From Flavobacteriales bacterium (GTDB taxonomy: Bacteria; Bacteroidota; Bacteroidia; Flavobacteriales_F; PHOS-HE28): 64,000 nt of DNA. Below the pieces are notes generated by a model. The model was not told where the DNA came from. It saw only the letters and a program-made list of their open reading frames with translations, and did not search any database. Position numbers and translations under genes: made by a program. Below are positions 50,420 through 60,200 of the stretch, piece after piece. Position 1 is the stretch's first letter; each line of letters starts with the position of its first letter. The stretch spans positions 204,800 to 268,799 of the forward strand of contig JAIOIH010000014.1 of the NCBI GenBank assembly GCA_019912395.1, read 5' to 3'.

Positions 50420-53400
50420 ATGAGGAGATCAACACTGCTGCTCTGTGTACTGATGGCCGGTGCCGCCTTCGCGCAGCGCTATGACCCCTTGCATCCACCG
50501 AACACTTTCCGCCAGGCGGACAACCCCTACTACTGGAAGAACGCCCCGCCCTATCCCGGCTATTGGCAGCAGGATGTCCACTATGCCATGGATGCGAAGC
50601 TGGACGAGGTGCATGACCGGGTCGGGGGCACCGTCAACCTTACCTACTGGAACAACTCCCCGGACACGCTTCGGGAGGTCTTCTTCCACCTCTACGCCAA
50701 CGCCGCCAAGCCCGGCAGCTACATGGAGCAGCTCGGCGGGGACAACCGGGCAAGGGGTTCCGCCGAAAACCAGGACAGGGAGCGCGGTACCGATGTGCAG
50801 AGCATGACCGTGAACGGGCAGGAGGTGCGGCGTGAAGTGGACAACACCATCATGAAGGTGACGCTGCCGGAGCCGCTTCTTCCCAACGGAAAGGTCAGTT
50901 TCCACTACACCTTCGTCACGCACTGGGGCGGCATGGGCCGCATGAAGCTCTTCAGCGCATGGGGCTTCAAGCACTTCGACGGCACGCAATGGTACCCGCG
51001 CATCAGTGTGTATGACCGCAAGTTCGGCTGGGACACCCAGCAGCACCTCGGGCACGAGTTCCATGGCAACTTCGGCACCTTCGACGTGGCGCTGGACATG
51101 CCGAACGACATGGTGGTGGAAGCCACCGGCTGGCTGCAGAACCCGGACGAGGTGATGCCCTCCGAGCTGCGCAAGAAGCTCGACATCGCCAACTTCAAGG
51201 ACAAGCCCTGGAACGAGGCACCCTCCGTGATCACGCCCTACCAGCCCGGCGTGCGCAAGGTGTGGAAGTACCACGCGGAGAACCTGCATGACTTCGCCTT
51301 CACAGCGGATCCCACCTACCGCATCGATGAAACCGAATGGAACGGCATCGCCTGCATTGCGGTGGTGCAGGAACCGCATGCAAGCAAATGGTTGAACGCT
51401 GCCACATACTGCGCCAAGGTGATCCAAGTGTTCAGTGAGGGGATCGGCATGTACGGCTATCCCAAAATGGTGGTGGCCGATGCGCGCGATGGCATGGAAT
51501 ACCCGATGTTGACCCTGGACAGCGGTAGCGACCCCGGCTACCGGAACCTGTTCGCACATGAGATCGGCCACAACTGGTTCTTCGGGATGGTGGGCAACAA
51601 CGAGACCTACCGCGCGATGCTCGATGAAGGCTTCACCCAGTTCCTGACCGCTTGGGGGCTGGAGCAGATCGATGGGGACACCATGGTGACCACGCCGGCG
51701 AAAACCGCCTATGAGCAACGATACACGGACCCGGTGCTGGCGCGCGACCGCTCCGTGTACAACAGCTACATGCGCAGCGCCGTGCGCGATGAGCTCGCCC
51801 CGATCAACACGCACAGCGACGAATTCTCACGCCTTCCCACCGGATACCGCTTGGTGTACTTCAAGACCGCCACCATGCTTTACAACCTCGAGTATGTGCT
51901 GGGCGATGAACTCTTCATGGCCGCGTTCCGGAACTATTTCGAGCAGTGGAAATACAAGCATCCCTATGTGGAGGACTTCCGGCAGAGCATGATCGACTAC
52001 ACGAAAGTGGACCTCAACTGGTTCTTCGACCAGTGGATCGACACGGACAAGCGCATCGACTACGCCGTGAAGGGCGTGAAGCACCGCAACGCCGACCAAG
52101 GCCAGCAGATCCGCTTCAGGCGTATCGGCGACCTGCAAATGCCGATCGACTTTTCCGTTTTGGCGCGCAACGGACAGACCTACGATTTCCACATCCCGAA
52201 CAACTGGTTCGAGAAGAAGACCAGTGCCACCGTGCTTCCGCGATGGATCGGTTTTGATGAACTGCAACGCGACTATACCGCCACAGTGAACATCCCCTCG
52301 GGAATCGCGGACGTGCGCATCGACACCACCTATCGCCTCGGTGATGCCAACATGCTGAACAACAGCCTGAAGTTCCCCTTCACCAGCACCTTCGACAGCC
52401 ACATCCACAACTGGCCGGACTGGCGGACCTATGAAGGCTTTGTCCGGCCCGACCTTTGGTACAACGGCTATGACGGGGTGAAGGTCGGCGTGCACTTCCA
52501 CGGCAGCTACCTCGAGTACAAGCACAAGCTGTGGTTCACCGCATGGCTGAACACGGGCTTCGGGCAGAACCTTCCCGGAGCCGGGATCAACACCGCCTAC
52601 GACCCCATCAGCTTCAATTTCCGCTATGAAAATGCCACGGAGAAACTGCTCCACGGCTCTTCCGTTCATGTGGCTGCGCGCGTGCTGGACGGCCTGGAAC
52701 AATATGAGGGCGGATTCAACTGGGACGTGCCATTTTCCAACACCTCATTCCACACGAACATGAAGTTCATGTTGCGGCGGGACAGCTCGGCCCTCACCTA
52801 CTTGATCTACCCGGACAGCTGGGAGGTGAACGCGCTCAACAGCACGTGGAACACCGGCGCGAAGCACCGCTATGGCTGGCGGAAAGGCAATGGCACACTG
52901 GGACTTGAGATGCGCACGGCAGGGATCGGCGCCGTCAACTCCTTCGCACAAGTTGCCGGAACGGCGAAGAACAACTCACGCTTTGGAAAGTTGAACCTGC
53001 GCACGCGCCTCTTCGCGCAATACGGCAGCGGCACCACGCCGCGCGAAAGTCAACTCCACCTCGCTGGCGCCTCACCGGAGGAAATGATGGACGACAAGTA
53101 TGTGCGTAGCATCGGCTTTGTTCCTTTTGACTGGATGGGCTACGGCGCGGACGTGAACCACTTCCAGCAGGGAGGTGGCTTGGGACTGCGCGGCTATGCG
53201 GGCTACTACGCGCCCTCGCTGGATGGGGAAGGCAACACCATCCTCACTTACGCGGGCAACACCGGGGCGGCCATCAATGCTGAACTGGACCTCGACGGGC
53301 TTGTGCGCTTCCGCCCCGGCAAACTGGCGCAATACCTGCACCTGGACGTCTATCTCTTCGGTGATGTCGGCACCATGGGCTACCGCACCACCACCGAGCT

Positions 53401-53605
53401 CGGCACACCCCAGATCAAGCTCGCCCTGCCCCGCTCGGACGCCGGTGCCGGCGTGGCGCTCACCATCAAAAAGTTCGGCCCCTTGCAGGACATCAAACCA
53501 CTGACGATCCGCTTTGACATGCCGCTGGTGCTGTCCAATATCCCCACCGGGGAGACCGAGCATTTTGCGTTCCGGTATGTGGTGGGGGTGGGAAGGAGTT
53601 TTTGA
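50420..53605 (+). CDS. M1 metallopeptidase with Omp85-like C-terminal barrel
   Basis: 1061 residues with a signal peptide (STLLLCVLMAGAAFAQ), a gluzincin M1 domain with HEIGH (380-384) and the third zinc ligand in DEGF (E403, giving HExxH-18-E), and a long C-terminal half. That half (about 660-1061) is a series of alternating strands ending in aromatic residues. It includes GLGLRGYAGYY (923-926 = LRGY), like the VRGF/LRGY barrel motif of BamA/Omp85, and a final Phe after FRYVVGVGRSF. It may be an outer-membrane-anchored aminopeptidase. The upstream extension to 50315 is not supported; ATG 50396 is an alternative. Confidence 0.88.
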   Translation: MRRSTLLLCVLMAGAAFAQRYDPLHPPNTFRQADNPYYWKNAPPYPGYWQQDVHYAMDAKLDEVHDRVGGTVNLTYWNNSPDTLREVFFHLYANAAKPGSYMEQLGGDNRARGSAENQDRERGTDVQSMTVNGQEVRREVDNTIMKVTLPEPLLPNGKVSFHYTFVTHWGGMGRMKLFSAWGFKHFDGTQWYPRISVYDRKFGWDTQQHLGHEFHGNFGTFDVALDMPNDMVVEATGWLQNPDEVMPSELRKKLDIANFKDKPWNEAPSVITPYQPGVRKVWKYHAENLHDFAFTADPTYRIDETEWNGIACIAVVQEPHASKWLNAATYCAKVIQVFSEGIGMYGYPKMVVADARDGMEYPMLTLDSGSDPGYRNLFAHEIGHNWFFGMVGNNETYRAMLDEGFTQFLTAWGLEQIDGDTMVTTPAKTAYEQRYTDPVLARDRSVYNSYMRSAVRDELAPINTHSDEFSRLPTGYRLVYFKTATMLYNLEYVLGDELFMAAFRNYFEQWKYKHPYVEDFRQSMIDYTKVDLNWFFDQWIDTDKRIDYAVKGVKHRNADQGQQIRFRRIGDLQMPIDFSVLARNGQTYDFHIPNNWFEKKTSATVLPRWIGFDELQRDYTATVNIPSGIADVRIDTTYRLGDANMLNNSLKFPFTSTFDSHIHNWPDWRTYEGFVRPDLWYNGYDGVKVGVHFHGSYLEYKHKLWFTAWLNTGFGQNLPGAGINTAYDPISFNFRYENATEKLLHGSSVHVAARVLDGLEQYEGGFNWDVPFSNTSFHTNMKFMLRRDSSALTYLIYPDSWEVNALNSTWNTGAKHRYGWRKGNGTLGLEMRTAGIGAVNSFAQVAGTAKNNSRFGKLNLRTRLFAQYGSGTTPRESQLHLAGASPEEMMDDKYVRSIGFVPFDWMGYGADVNHFQQGGGLGLRGYAGYYAPSLDGEGNTILTYAGNTGAAINAELDLDGLVRFRPGKLAQYLHLDVYLFGDVGTMGYRTTTELGTPQIKLALPRSDAGAGVALTIKKFGPLQDIKPLTIRFDMPLVLSNIPTGETEHFAFRYVVGVGRSF

Positions 53606-53615
53606 TCCCGTGACC

Positions 53616-55136
53616 ATGCCCACCCCTGCCCCGTTCATCCCGAAAGTCCCGGGTACAGGCCGCTCCCGCAGCATGCTCGCCATATGGGCGGCTTTCATGT
53701 GCCTGATCGCCGTGGTCAACTACTTCCACGAACCTTGGCGTGATGAATACCAGGCGTTGTTGTTGGCCAATAGTTCCTCGGACTTTACGGATGTGGTTTG
53801 GCGTGCCCGGTATGAGGGACATCCCTCGCTTTGGTACCTCATCCTATATCTGATCCCCAACACATGGGACCAAGTGGCTGTGGCGAAAACCTTGGCAGTT
53901 GGCATCATGGCCGGCGCGGGCTGGTTGATCGCCTTTCGCGCACCCTTCCCCACCGCGATCAAGGCCGGCGTGCTATTCAGCTTTTTCTTCTGCTATGAGT
54001 ATTCAGCATTCTTCAGGCAATATGGTCTTGCAGTCCTGTTGTTCCTTCTTGCCATTGCGGCTTTACGGTCGGACCGTCCCGGAAGACATTGGACCGTTTT
54101 CATCCCGTTGTCGTTACTGCCGTTCACACAGATCTACGGGGCCTTGCTCAGCGCCGGGTTGTTCGCCTGCATTGTGTACATGCAATGGCGTGGTGATCGG
54201 ATCCTGTCAACGCGTTCGGGTATTGCCGCAGCGGGCCTTTACCTCATCGCTTTTGCGGTCGCGATCTGGGATGTCATTCCGGCCCCGGACGGCAATTTCC
54301 ATGGTTCTTGGTCCTTGGAGGGAAGCAAGCTGTTGTACGCAATGACCATCCCTGCCAAGGCCTTCCTGCCCTTCCCGGCACTTGCACCATGGAATTGGGA
54401 CAGCACACTGATCGCTGAAGTAGCGGGCAATGCCGGGCCGGTCCTTTCGGAATGGATACTCGCATCAGTCTCGCTCTTGATCCTTACTTGTGCCACCCTT
54501 ACACTACGCAAGAGCAGGAGCGCCCAAGTGGTTTTTCTATGCAGTAGTTTGTTCATCCTGCTCTTCTGTGGGCTCCGCTTCCACGGAAGTCTTCGACACC
54601 AAGGAATGATCTTCATCGCATACATCGGTGCGTTATGGTTAGCGCGAACGGACCAGTTCGGGAATGCCCAGGGCGAACCTGTGAAAATGCGTTCCTTCCT
54701 GCCATTCATCCTTGTCGTCCAGGTGGCTGCGGGAATTACAATGACTACCGTCGATATTCTGCTTCCCTTCAGCGGATCGGCAGGGACGGCCAAATTCCTG
54801 CGTGAAAGTGGACGAGATCAAAACGCCATCTTCTCCGCTTGTGAGGACCGTGGCATTTCCATTGCCGGCGCGCTGAACCGACCAGTGTACTATCCGATCA
54901 TTCATCGCAAGGCCACATACATGGAATGGAACAACGACCGTCACTGGGGCATCCCCGTGGAAGAACATTTGGTGGAGTTCGACTCCTTGGTAACCACCAC
55001 CCCGGGAATGCTCTACCTGACCGCTGACCCACTTACGGAAGATCAACTGGCGGAACATGGCCTGGTGTTGATCCATCAGTGTCCCCCAACGATCCGTTCA
55101 GATGAGTCCTTCCTGCTTTATAAACGTGAACATTGA
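53616..55136 (+). CDS. GT-C type membrane glycosyltransferase (GT39-like)
   Basis: 506 residues with about ten membrane helices. NYFHEPWRDEYQALLLA (about 35-51), with the DE pair, and YEGHPSLWYLILYL (about 66-79) match the first loop of GT39-like enzymes that use polyprenyl-phosphate sugars. The C-terminal 120 residues form a soluble domain with SACEDRGISIAGALNRPVYY. Acceptor unknown. ATG 53616 is preceded by an in-frame GTG at 53610, so the exact start is uncertain. It starts 10 bases after the M1 gene ends. Confidence 0.8.
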   Translation: MPTPAPFIPKVPGTGRSRSMLAIWAAFMCLIAVVNYFHEPWRDEYQALLLANSSSDFTDVVWRARYEGHPSLWYLILYLIPNTWDQVAVAKTLAVGIMAGAGWLIAFRAPFPTAIKAGVLFSFFFCYEYSAFFRQYGLAVLLFLLAIAALRSDRPGRHWTVFIPLSLLPFTQIYGALLSAGLFACIVYMQWRGDRILSTRSGIAAAGLYLIAFAVAIWDVIPAPDGNFHGSWSLEGSKLLYAMTIPAKAFLPFPALAPWNWDSTLIAEVAGNAGPVLSEWILASVSLLILTCATLTLRKSRSAQVVFLCSSLFILLFCGLRFHGSLRHQGMIFIAYIGALWLARTDQFGNAQGEPVKMRSFLPFILVVQVAAGITMTTVDILLPFSGSAGTAKFLRESGRDQNAIFSACEDRGISIAGALNRPVYYPIIHRKATYMEWNNDRHWGIPVEEHLVEFDSLVTTTPGMLYLTADPLTEDQLAEHGLVLIHQCPPTIRSDESFLLYKREH

Positions 55137-55176
55137 TCGGATTCTGTGCCCGAGTGCGAAGTTTTTGAGTAAGCGC

Positions 55177-56265
55177 TTAACGCTTCACGCCACGCCCAGT
55201 CCGGACCATCTCCTCCACCAAACTGAGGAACTTCCGCCTTTCCGAAGGAGGAAACTTATCCATGATGCGCCGCCTTGCCTTTCGGCCCAGAGCATCCAGA
55301 TCGGATACCAGGGCCACGTCGATCAGTTCCTGCAACCGGTCGGCGTCCTTCTTCTCCAGAAAGAAGCCGGCATCGCCCACGATCTCCGGTAAGGCGGCCA
55401 CCGGGCTGGCGATGGGCACGCATTCGCACAACATGGCTTCGCAAGGTGCGCTGGGAAAGCCTTCCCAGATCGAAAGCTGCAGATAGAAGCGGTGGCGTGC
55501 ATAAAAGGACGGGAGCTCTTCGTAAGGGATGAAGCCGTGCAGCTCAACGTTCGACGGAACCCGATCATACCTCATCGCAGGCGTGTTTCCCAGTATGGTG
55601 AAATGGCATTGCGGAAATCGGTCGGCCATTTCGAAGATCAGGTCGATCCCCTTGCGGTGGAAGTTCGGCACGTTCATCTGGGCAGCCGTGATGAACGAAC
55701 CCGGCTCCTTCGCCACATCGCACCGGAAGCGCTCAGGGTCGTATCCGTAGGCGATCACCGTGTACGGCGTTCGGATCCCGGGAAACAGACCGCGATATCC
55801 CTGCCTCAGTGGATCACGCGGATCGGAGGTGTAGGTGTGCTCGCTTTCCACCAAGTGTTCATCGACCGGTGCAAGATGATCGGCGAGTTTTAAGGACCAC
55901 TTGGTGATCGGACCGAGCGGCCAACGGGCGAAATTCCCATATCCGATCGACGGGAACTTCACGCAGTCGGTGCCACCGAGCACCAGCAGTACGGGCTTGC
56001 GGAACAACCGACCGAAAAGACAAGGCAACATGGAATGGTATCCTGCGAATTGGCACACGATGATCGAACCGGATGGCACCTTGCGAAATAGAAAAACGAA
56101 CTGGCGCAACAGGCTGAACGGTGTGATCCACTTACGCTTCGGCTTGAAGTGGAATACCGATACGTTGAATGCTTCGCTCAACAACGTGATATCGTTCCGC
56201 GCGAAGGACACGAGCACGGGTGTGCAGTAAACGAGCCCTCGCTCCGCCCCCGATCCTTTGCTCAT
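55177..56265 (-). CDS. Glycosyltransferase family 4
   Basis: 362 residues: N-terminal LVYCTPVLVSFARNDITLLSE, central LVLGGTDCVKFPSIGYG, and a donor domain with NFHRKGIDLIFEMAD (about 197-211), LELHGFIPYEELPSFY and the E-x7-E motif EGFPSAPCEAMLCECVPIAS (about 275-294). Donor and acceptor unknown. It is divergent from the SDR gene, 53 bases apart. TAGTTTCG at 56270-56277 on the minus strand is only five bases upstream of the ATG, so if it is the -7 element the message would be nearly leaderless. Confidence 0.88.
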   Translation of the reverse strand: MSKGSGAERGLVYCTPVLVSFARNDITLLSEAFNVSVFHFKPKRKWITPFSLLRQFVFLFRKVPSGSIIVCQFAGYHSMLPCLFGRLFRKPVLLVLGGTDCVKFPSIGYGNFARWPLGPITKWSLKLADHLAPVDEHLVESEHTYTSDPRDPLRQGYRGLFPGIRTPYTVIAYGYDPERFRCDVAKEPGSFITAAQMNVPNFHRKGIDLIFEMADRFPQCHFTILGNTPAMRYDRVPSNVELHGFIPYEELPSFYARHRFYLQLSIWEGFPSAPCEAMLCECVPIASPVAALPEIVGDAGFFLEKKDADRLQELIDVALVSDLDALGRKARRRIMDKFPPSERRKFLSLVEEMVRTGRGVKR

Positions 56266-56318
56266 TCGGCGAAACTACGGGCACTCGATCATCCTGCAAT
56301 CCCTTTCTTTGCCTCCCC

Positions 56319-57026
56319 ATGATCCTCGGTTCCGGCCTGCTCGCCCGTGCATTCGAATCCCTACGGGGCGATGACCGTGTCCTTGTGTTCGCATCGGGCG
56401 TCTCCAATTCATCCACTGCCACGGAGGCCGACCATGCCCGCGAACGGAACCTTTTGTTGCAACAAGTGGGCACCACGGCAAGGTTGGTCTATTTCAGCAC
56501 CTGCAGCCTGTTCGACCCCACCCTCGCGGATTCCGGATACATCCTTCACAAGCTGCGGATGGAGGAACTTATCCGCGACCGCTTTAAGGAACACACCATC
56601 CTCCGGCTGCCCAATGTGGTGGGGCACAGCACCAATCCCCATACCCTGTGCAACCATATCCGGGACAGTATCCTATCAGGCCGAAAGATCAATGTGCAGG
56701 TCAGCGCTTGCCGATACCTGATGGGGGTGGATATGGTCACCGCCGCCTGTACACCGCTGCTGTTGAGCGAACGCTCACGTGACCGGTCCATCAATGTCTG
56801 TTTCGACCATCCGGTACCAGTACCGGAACTGGTAAGTGCCATGGAGCGCGTGCTTCACAAAAAGGCGGTGATCAAGGAAGTGGACTCCGGCTCCTGCTAT
56901 GAAGTGGATCACGTTGAATTCAAGCGGTACTGGCTCGCGCACCTCAACCTGCCATGGCCCGCGTCCGACCATTGGCGCTCCATGCTCTTGAAATATTACG
57001 GCAAGGCCATGCCTTCGACCAGCTGA
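56319..57026 (+). CDS. Short SDR/NAD-dependent epimerase-like protein
   Basis: 235 residues. MILGSGLLARAF (residues 1-12) is a Rossmann GxGxxxR-like opening, VYFSTCSLFDP and the SGYILHKLRMEEL Tyr-Lys pair (about 60-90) are SDR catalytic elements, and LRLPNVVGHS follows. It is shorter than most nucleotide-sugar epimerases and lacks a full C-terminal domain, so it may be a reductase. ATG 56319 is preferred; upstream codons lie in a region that also encodes the divergent gene. It probably makes or modifies a sugar for this region. Confidence 0.75.
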   Translation: MILGSGLLARAFESLRGDDRVLVFASGVSNSSTATEADHARERNLLLQQVGTTARLVYFSTCSLFDPTLADSGYILHKLRMEELIRDRFKEHTILRLPNVVGHSTNPHTLCNHIRDSILSGRKINVQVSACRYLMGVDMVTAACTPLLLSERSRDRSINVCFDHPVPVPELVSAMERVLHKKAVIKEVDSGSCYEVDHVEFKRYWLAHLNLPWPASDHWRSMLLKYYGKAMPSTS

Positions 57027-57109
57027 CCGGCTTAAGCCATTGGCGGGAATACCAAACGTGCATGCCAATCCGGCCACACGTCGGTCCATCCCGCACCATG
57101 CTTCCCCGA

Positions 57110-57877
57110 TCACTCCACCTTGATGCCGATGCGACCCGTATAGTCGATCCGGTTCAGGAGCATGTTCACCTTGTGTGCATCAACATATTCCAGCACGGCT
57201 TTCCGCGCCCCTTCCCAGTGGCCAAAATCATCGATAATGAGCACTCCCCGTTGGACCAATAGAGGATATAGGTGTATAAGTTCATGCATGGTGGAGGAAT
57301 ACCAATCCGTGTCCAACCGGAGCAATGCGATCGGCCCCGTAGGTGCCCGGCCAGGTAAGGTCTCTTCAACCTTGCCCTTGATCAAGTGGATGCGTTCCTC
57401 GGGATATCCCACGCTCAGCATGTTCCGTTTTACCTCATCAAGGGAAGAATAGCACCAAGAGGATGAATCCTCATTCACCGAAGTTTCATCAAATGTGCCT
57501 TGGGCGCGCTCACCGGTAAGGCTCCGGTCCATGTCATCCGGCTTGGGCATCCCCTCGAAGGTGTCGAAGAGATAAATATCCCGGTCCAGAACGCCCTTGC
57601 TCTTGAGGCAAGCAGCGATCATCATGGCGCTTCCCCCTCTCCAGACGCCACATTCCACGAAAGCACCCTCAAGCTTTGTGTCCACCACGTGCATGCACGC
57701 GGCATACAACGCGTACATACGCTCCCTCGAGGTCATGGTATAGGGTGAGCACTTTGCGTACAGCTCCACGAAGAGGGGATCATCCATCAGTGCAGGATCA
57801 CGCACCTGGGTGCCACTGATGTCGAGCAGCCACTTGCCCATGGTCCTTGCCACCTTCCCCGCGAAACTTGTTCCCAT
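57110..57877 (-). CDS. TylF/MycF-family O-methyltransferase
   Basis: 255 residues with FVECGVWRGGSAMMIAA (about 73-89), YLFDTFEGMPKPDD (about 101-114) and LLRLDTDWYSSTMHELIHLYP (residues about 184-204, split here), the pattern of macrocin-type O-methyltransferases that act on deoxysugars. Metal-dependent: DTDWY and IIDDFGHW carry the acidic ligands. It is divergent from the next methyltransferase gene; its minus-strand CAAGG/TATCC candidate element is TATCCTTG at 57919-57926 (seven of eight). Confidence 0.87.
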   Translation of the reverse strand: MGTSFAGKVARTMGKWLLDISGTQVRDPALMDDPLFVELYAKCSPYTMTSRERMYALYAACMHVVDTKLEGAFVECGVWRGGSAMMIAACLKSKGVLDRDIYLFDTFEGMPKPDDMDRSLTGERAQGTFDETSVNEDSSSWCYSSLDEVKRNMLSVGYPEERIHLIKGKVEETLPGRAPTGPIALLRLDTDWYSSTMHELIHLYPLLVQRGVLIIDDFGHWEGARKAVLEYVDAHKVNMLLNRIDYTGRIGIKVE

Positions 57878-57943
57878 AATACCTTGCCTATGATGATCCG
57901 AGCTGATGCAGGATCTTGCAAGGATACACTGCTCGCTGAAAAC

Positions 57944-57951
57944 TACTTTCG
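57944..57951 (+). promoter_or_regulatory. Candidate -7 element for the methyltransferase gene at 57970
   Basis: TACTTTCG matches TAnnTTTG at seven of eight positions and lies 18 bases upstream of ATG 57970, leaving a very short leader. The facing gene has TATCCTTG at 57919-57926 on the other strand. Confidence 0.3.
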
Positions 57952-57969
57952 CCGCCTCCGAACCGACCC

Positions 57970-58641
57970 ATGTCCCTGCTCAATATCCTTCCGAACTGGC
58001 TGGCCAAGCCGGCATATCGCCAGTTGAATAATTTGCTGGGCAAGGCGCGTGCAAGGCAGAGTGGTGCCATCCCGAAGGTGGAACTGCGGGAGGAACATCT
58101 CTCGAACCTACGGGTGGTGACGGACCGGAATGCCTTCCTGATGCAGATCCCCAAGGGCGGCACGGTGGCGGAAATGGGGGTGGCCAACGGCGACTTTTCC
58201 GAAATGATCCTGGCTATCTGTGAACCCGATGTGCTTCATCTGGTGGATTTCTGGGGAAGCGACCGCTATGCCACGGGACGGGCTCGTGTCGAGGAGCGGT
58301 TCAAGCAGGAGATCGGATCCGGGAAGGTGGTGGTCGACCTGGGCCTTTCCATGGAGGTACTGCCCCGCTTTCCGCAGGCCTTTTTCGATTGGGTCTACAT
58401 CGATACCGACCATGGATACCCGGTAACGGCAGCGGAGCTTGAGCTTGTGCGCACCAAGGTGAAGCCGGGGGGCATTATCGCCGGTCACGATTACGTCACG
58501 GGCAACTGGGATGGCGGCGTGCGCTACGGCGTGGTGGAGGCCGTGCATGAGTTTTGCGTGAAATATCACTGGGAGCTGATCCTGCTCACGCACGAGACCG
58601 ATCGTCATTTGAGCTTCGCGATCCGGGAGATCGCCAAGTAG
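57970..58641 (+). CDS. Class I SAM-dependent methyltransferase
   Basis: 223 residues with VAEMGVANGDFSEMIL (motif I, about 65-80), LVDFWGSDRYATG, WVYIDTDHGYPVT (about 141-153) and GGIIAGHDYV (about 172-181). The pattern is that of Methyltransf_24 enzymes of glycan clusters. Substrate unknown. It stands between a divergent TylF gene and a convergent flippase gene. Confidence 0.82.
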   Translation: MSLLNILPNWLAKPAYRQLNNLLGKARARQSGAIPKVELREEHLSNLRVVTDRNAFLMQIPKGGTVAEMGVANGDFSEMILAICEPDVLHLVDFWGSDRYATGRARVEERFKQEIGSGKVVVDLGLSMEVLPRFPQAFFDWVYIDTDHGYPVTAAELELVRTKVKPGGIIAGHDYVTGNWDGGVRYGVVEAVHEFCVKYHWELILLTHETDRHLSFAIREIAK

Positions 58642-58673
58642 GGCCTACAGGAGCGTCATTCTTCCTCCGGCTG

Positions 58674-60173
58674 CTACCCGCGCTTTAGCGACGCCCCGAA
58701 ACCTCGCAGCAACTTTCGGGCTTGGGTGCCCAGCTCCGGGGCGATGCCCAGCACGTGCACCACGGACCAGTAGACCGCCGTCAGGAGCAAGGAGCGCCAC
58801 ACCATGTCCATCATCGGGGAGCCGTAGTGGGGCAGGAACCAGAACACGCCCGTTACGGCGCCGATCATGGTCAAGGCCCGGAGGGTCATCCCGTCGAAAG
58901 GCCAGAGGTTGAATTTCCGCTGCAGGAAGATCACACGCCAACCCACAATGATCAACACGGAAACAAACGTGCTCCATGCGGCGCCAATAATGCCCCACCA
59001 GAGCAGGAAGAGGTAGTCCAGCACAATGTTCAACACCAAGTACACGGCACCGCTCATCGCATCGAAGGAATAACTGCGCGAGGTGCTGATGATGCCGGCG
59101 CTCAGTCCGGTGGAGAGGCTGATCACATGTGCAATGCCCAGGATGAACATCACCGGTTTCCCGATGCCATACTCCGGTTGCAGGAAGCTGAAGATCGCAT
59201 CCGCGTTGGTGCACAGGCCAAGCAGGATGAAGGCGGAAACCACGAGCTGGATGCTCGCGGTGCGGTGGTACAGCATCCGGATCTGGGCGTTGTCACGCTT
59301 CTTCCAGGCCTCGGCCAGCAAGGGGATCGTGGGCTGCAACAAGGCACGCGCCGGGATGGTGATCACGCTGGCAAGGAACATCGCCACGGCGTAGAACGCC
59401 ACATAGGAAAGTCCGTCGTGCAGCATCGCACCCACCATCACCTGGTCGATGTTGCCCACGGCGATGCCGGCGATCCCGCTGGCGAAGGTGAACAGGCTGT
59501 AGCGCACCATGCTCTTGCGCATGCGCTTGCCCACGCGCATGTGGGCAAGGCCCAGCCGGAACTCCCCCGCACGCCAGAGGTCGAAAAGCAGCATGGCCGT
59601 GGTGAGGACGAACGTGCCGACATACAACAGGAGGAAGAGCGTGAAGCTCATATCCCACAAGGCATACGCGGCGATCAGCAGGGTCTGCAGCACGCGCAAG
59701 AGGAACTCCCGAGCGAAGACCGGCGCGATGCTGCGGTTCACTGAACGGCTGAAGCCCCGCAGGATCAGCAGGTAGACTTCCGCCAACACCAGCGGCAGCA
59801 CCAATAGCCCGAAGCGCTGGTAAAGTCCGCTGCTGTCGCTGAACCAGCGCACGAACTGCTCGTGGAACAGCCCGAGCACCAGCATGGCGATAAAGGCACC
59901 CAACGTGGACACGCCCAGGGCCAATCCAAAAAGTCCGCGATGTCCGTTGGCCTTGTCCCGGAAATAAGGGAAGTAGCGGATCACGGTGTTCTCCCCGCCG
60001 AAGTGCGCGATCTGCGCGGCCACCACGGCAATGCTGACGATCAAGCGGGTGAGGCCAAATTCATCCGGGGTGAGTAGCCGGGGAAAGAGCAGGGCCATAT
60101 TGACAAAGCCCAAGCCCATGCCCACGATGGTGAGCAGGGTGTTCCAGGTGGCTTGGCGTGCTACGATGCCCAT
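58674..60173 (-). CDS. Second polysaccharide/lipid flippase (Wzx/MATE-like)
   Basis: 499 residues with about fourteen membrane helices. It begins MGIVARQATWNTLLTIVGMGLG, a common opening for flippases of this kind in Bacteroidota, followed by LLTPDEFGLTRLIVS. It probably moves a lipid-linked oligosaccharide across the inner membrane. ATG 60173 is preferred over 60185. It is the second flippase in the window (the first is at 34841), so two glycans or a split cluster are possible. Confidence 0.88.
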   Translation of the reverse strand: MGIVARQATWNTLLTIVGMGLGFVNMALLFPRLLTPDEFGLTRLIVSIAVVAAQIAHFGGENTVIRYFPYFRDKANGHRGLFGLALGVSTLGAFIAMLVLGLFHEQFVRWFSDSSGLYQRFGLLVLPLVLAEVYLLILRGFSRSVNRSIAPVFAREFLLRVLQTLLIAAYALWDMSFTLFLLLYVGTFVLTTAMLLFDLWRAGEFRLGLAHMRVGKRMRKSMVRYSLFTFASGIAGIAVGNIDQVMVGAMLHDGLSYVAFYAVAMFLASVITIPARALLQPTIPLLAEAWKKRDNAQIRMLYHRTASIQLVVSAFILLGLCTNADAIFSFLQPEYGIGKPVMFILGIAHVISLSTGLSAGIISTSRSYSFDAMSGAVYLVLNIVLDYLFLLWWGIIGAAWSTFVSVLIIVGWRVIFLQRKFNLWPFDGMTLRALTMIGAVTGVFWFLPHYGSPMMDMVWRSLLLTAVYWSVVHVLGIAPELGTQARKLLRGFGASLKRG

Positions 60174-60200
60174 TGAGGTGCGCAAGATGGAGAGATTCTG

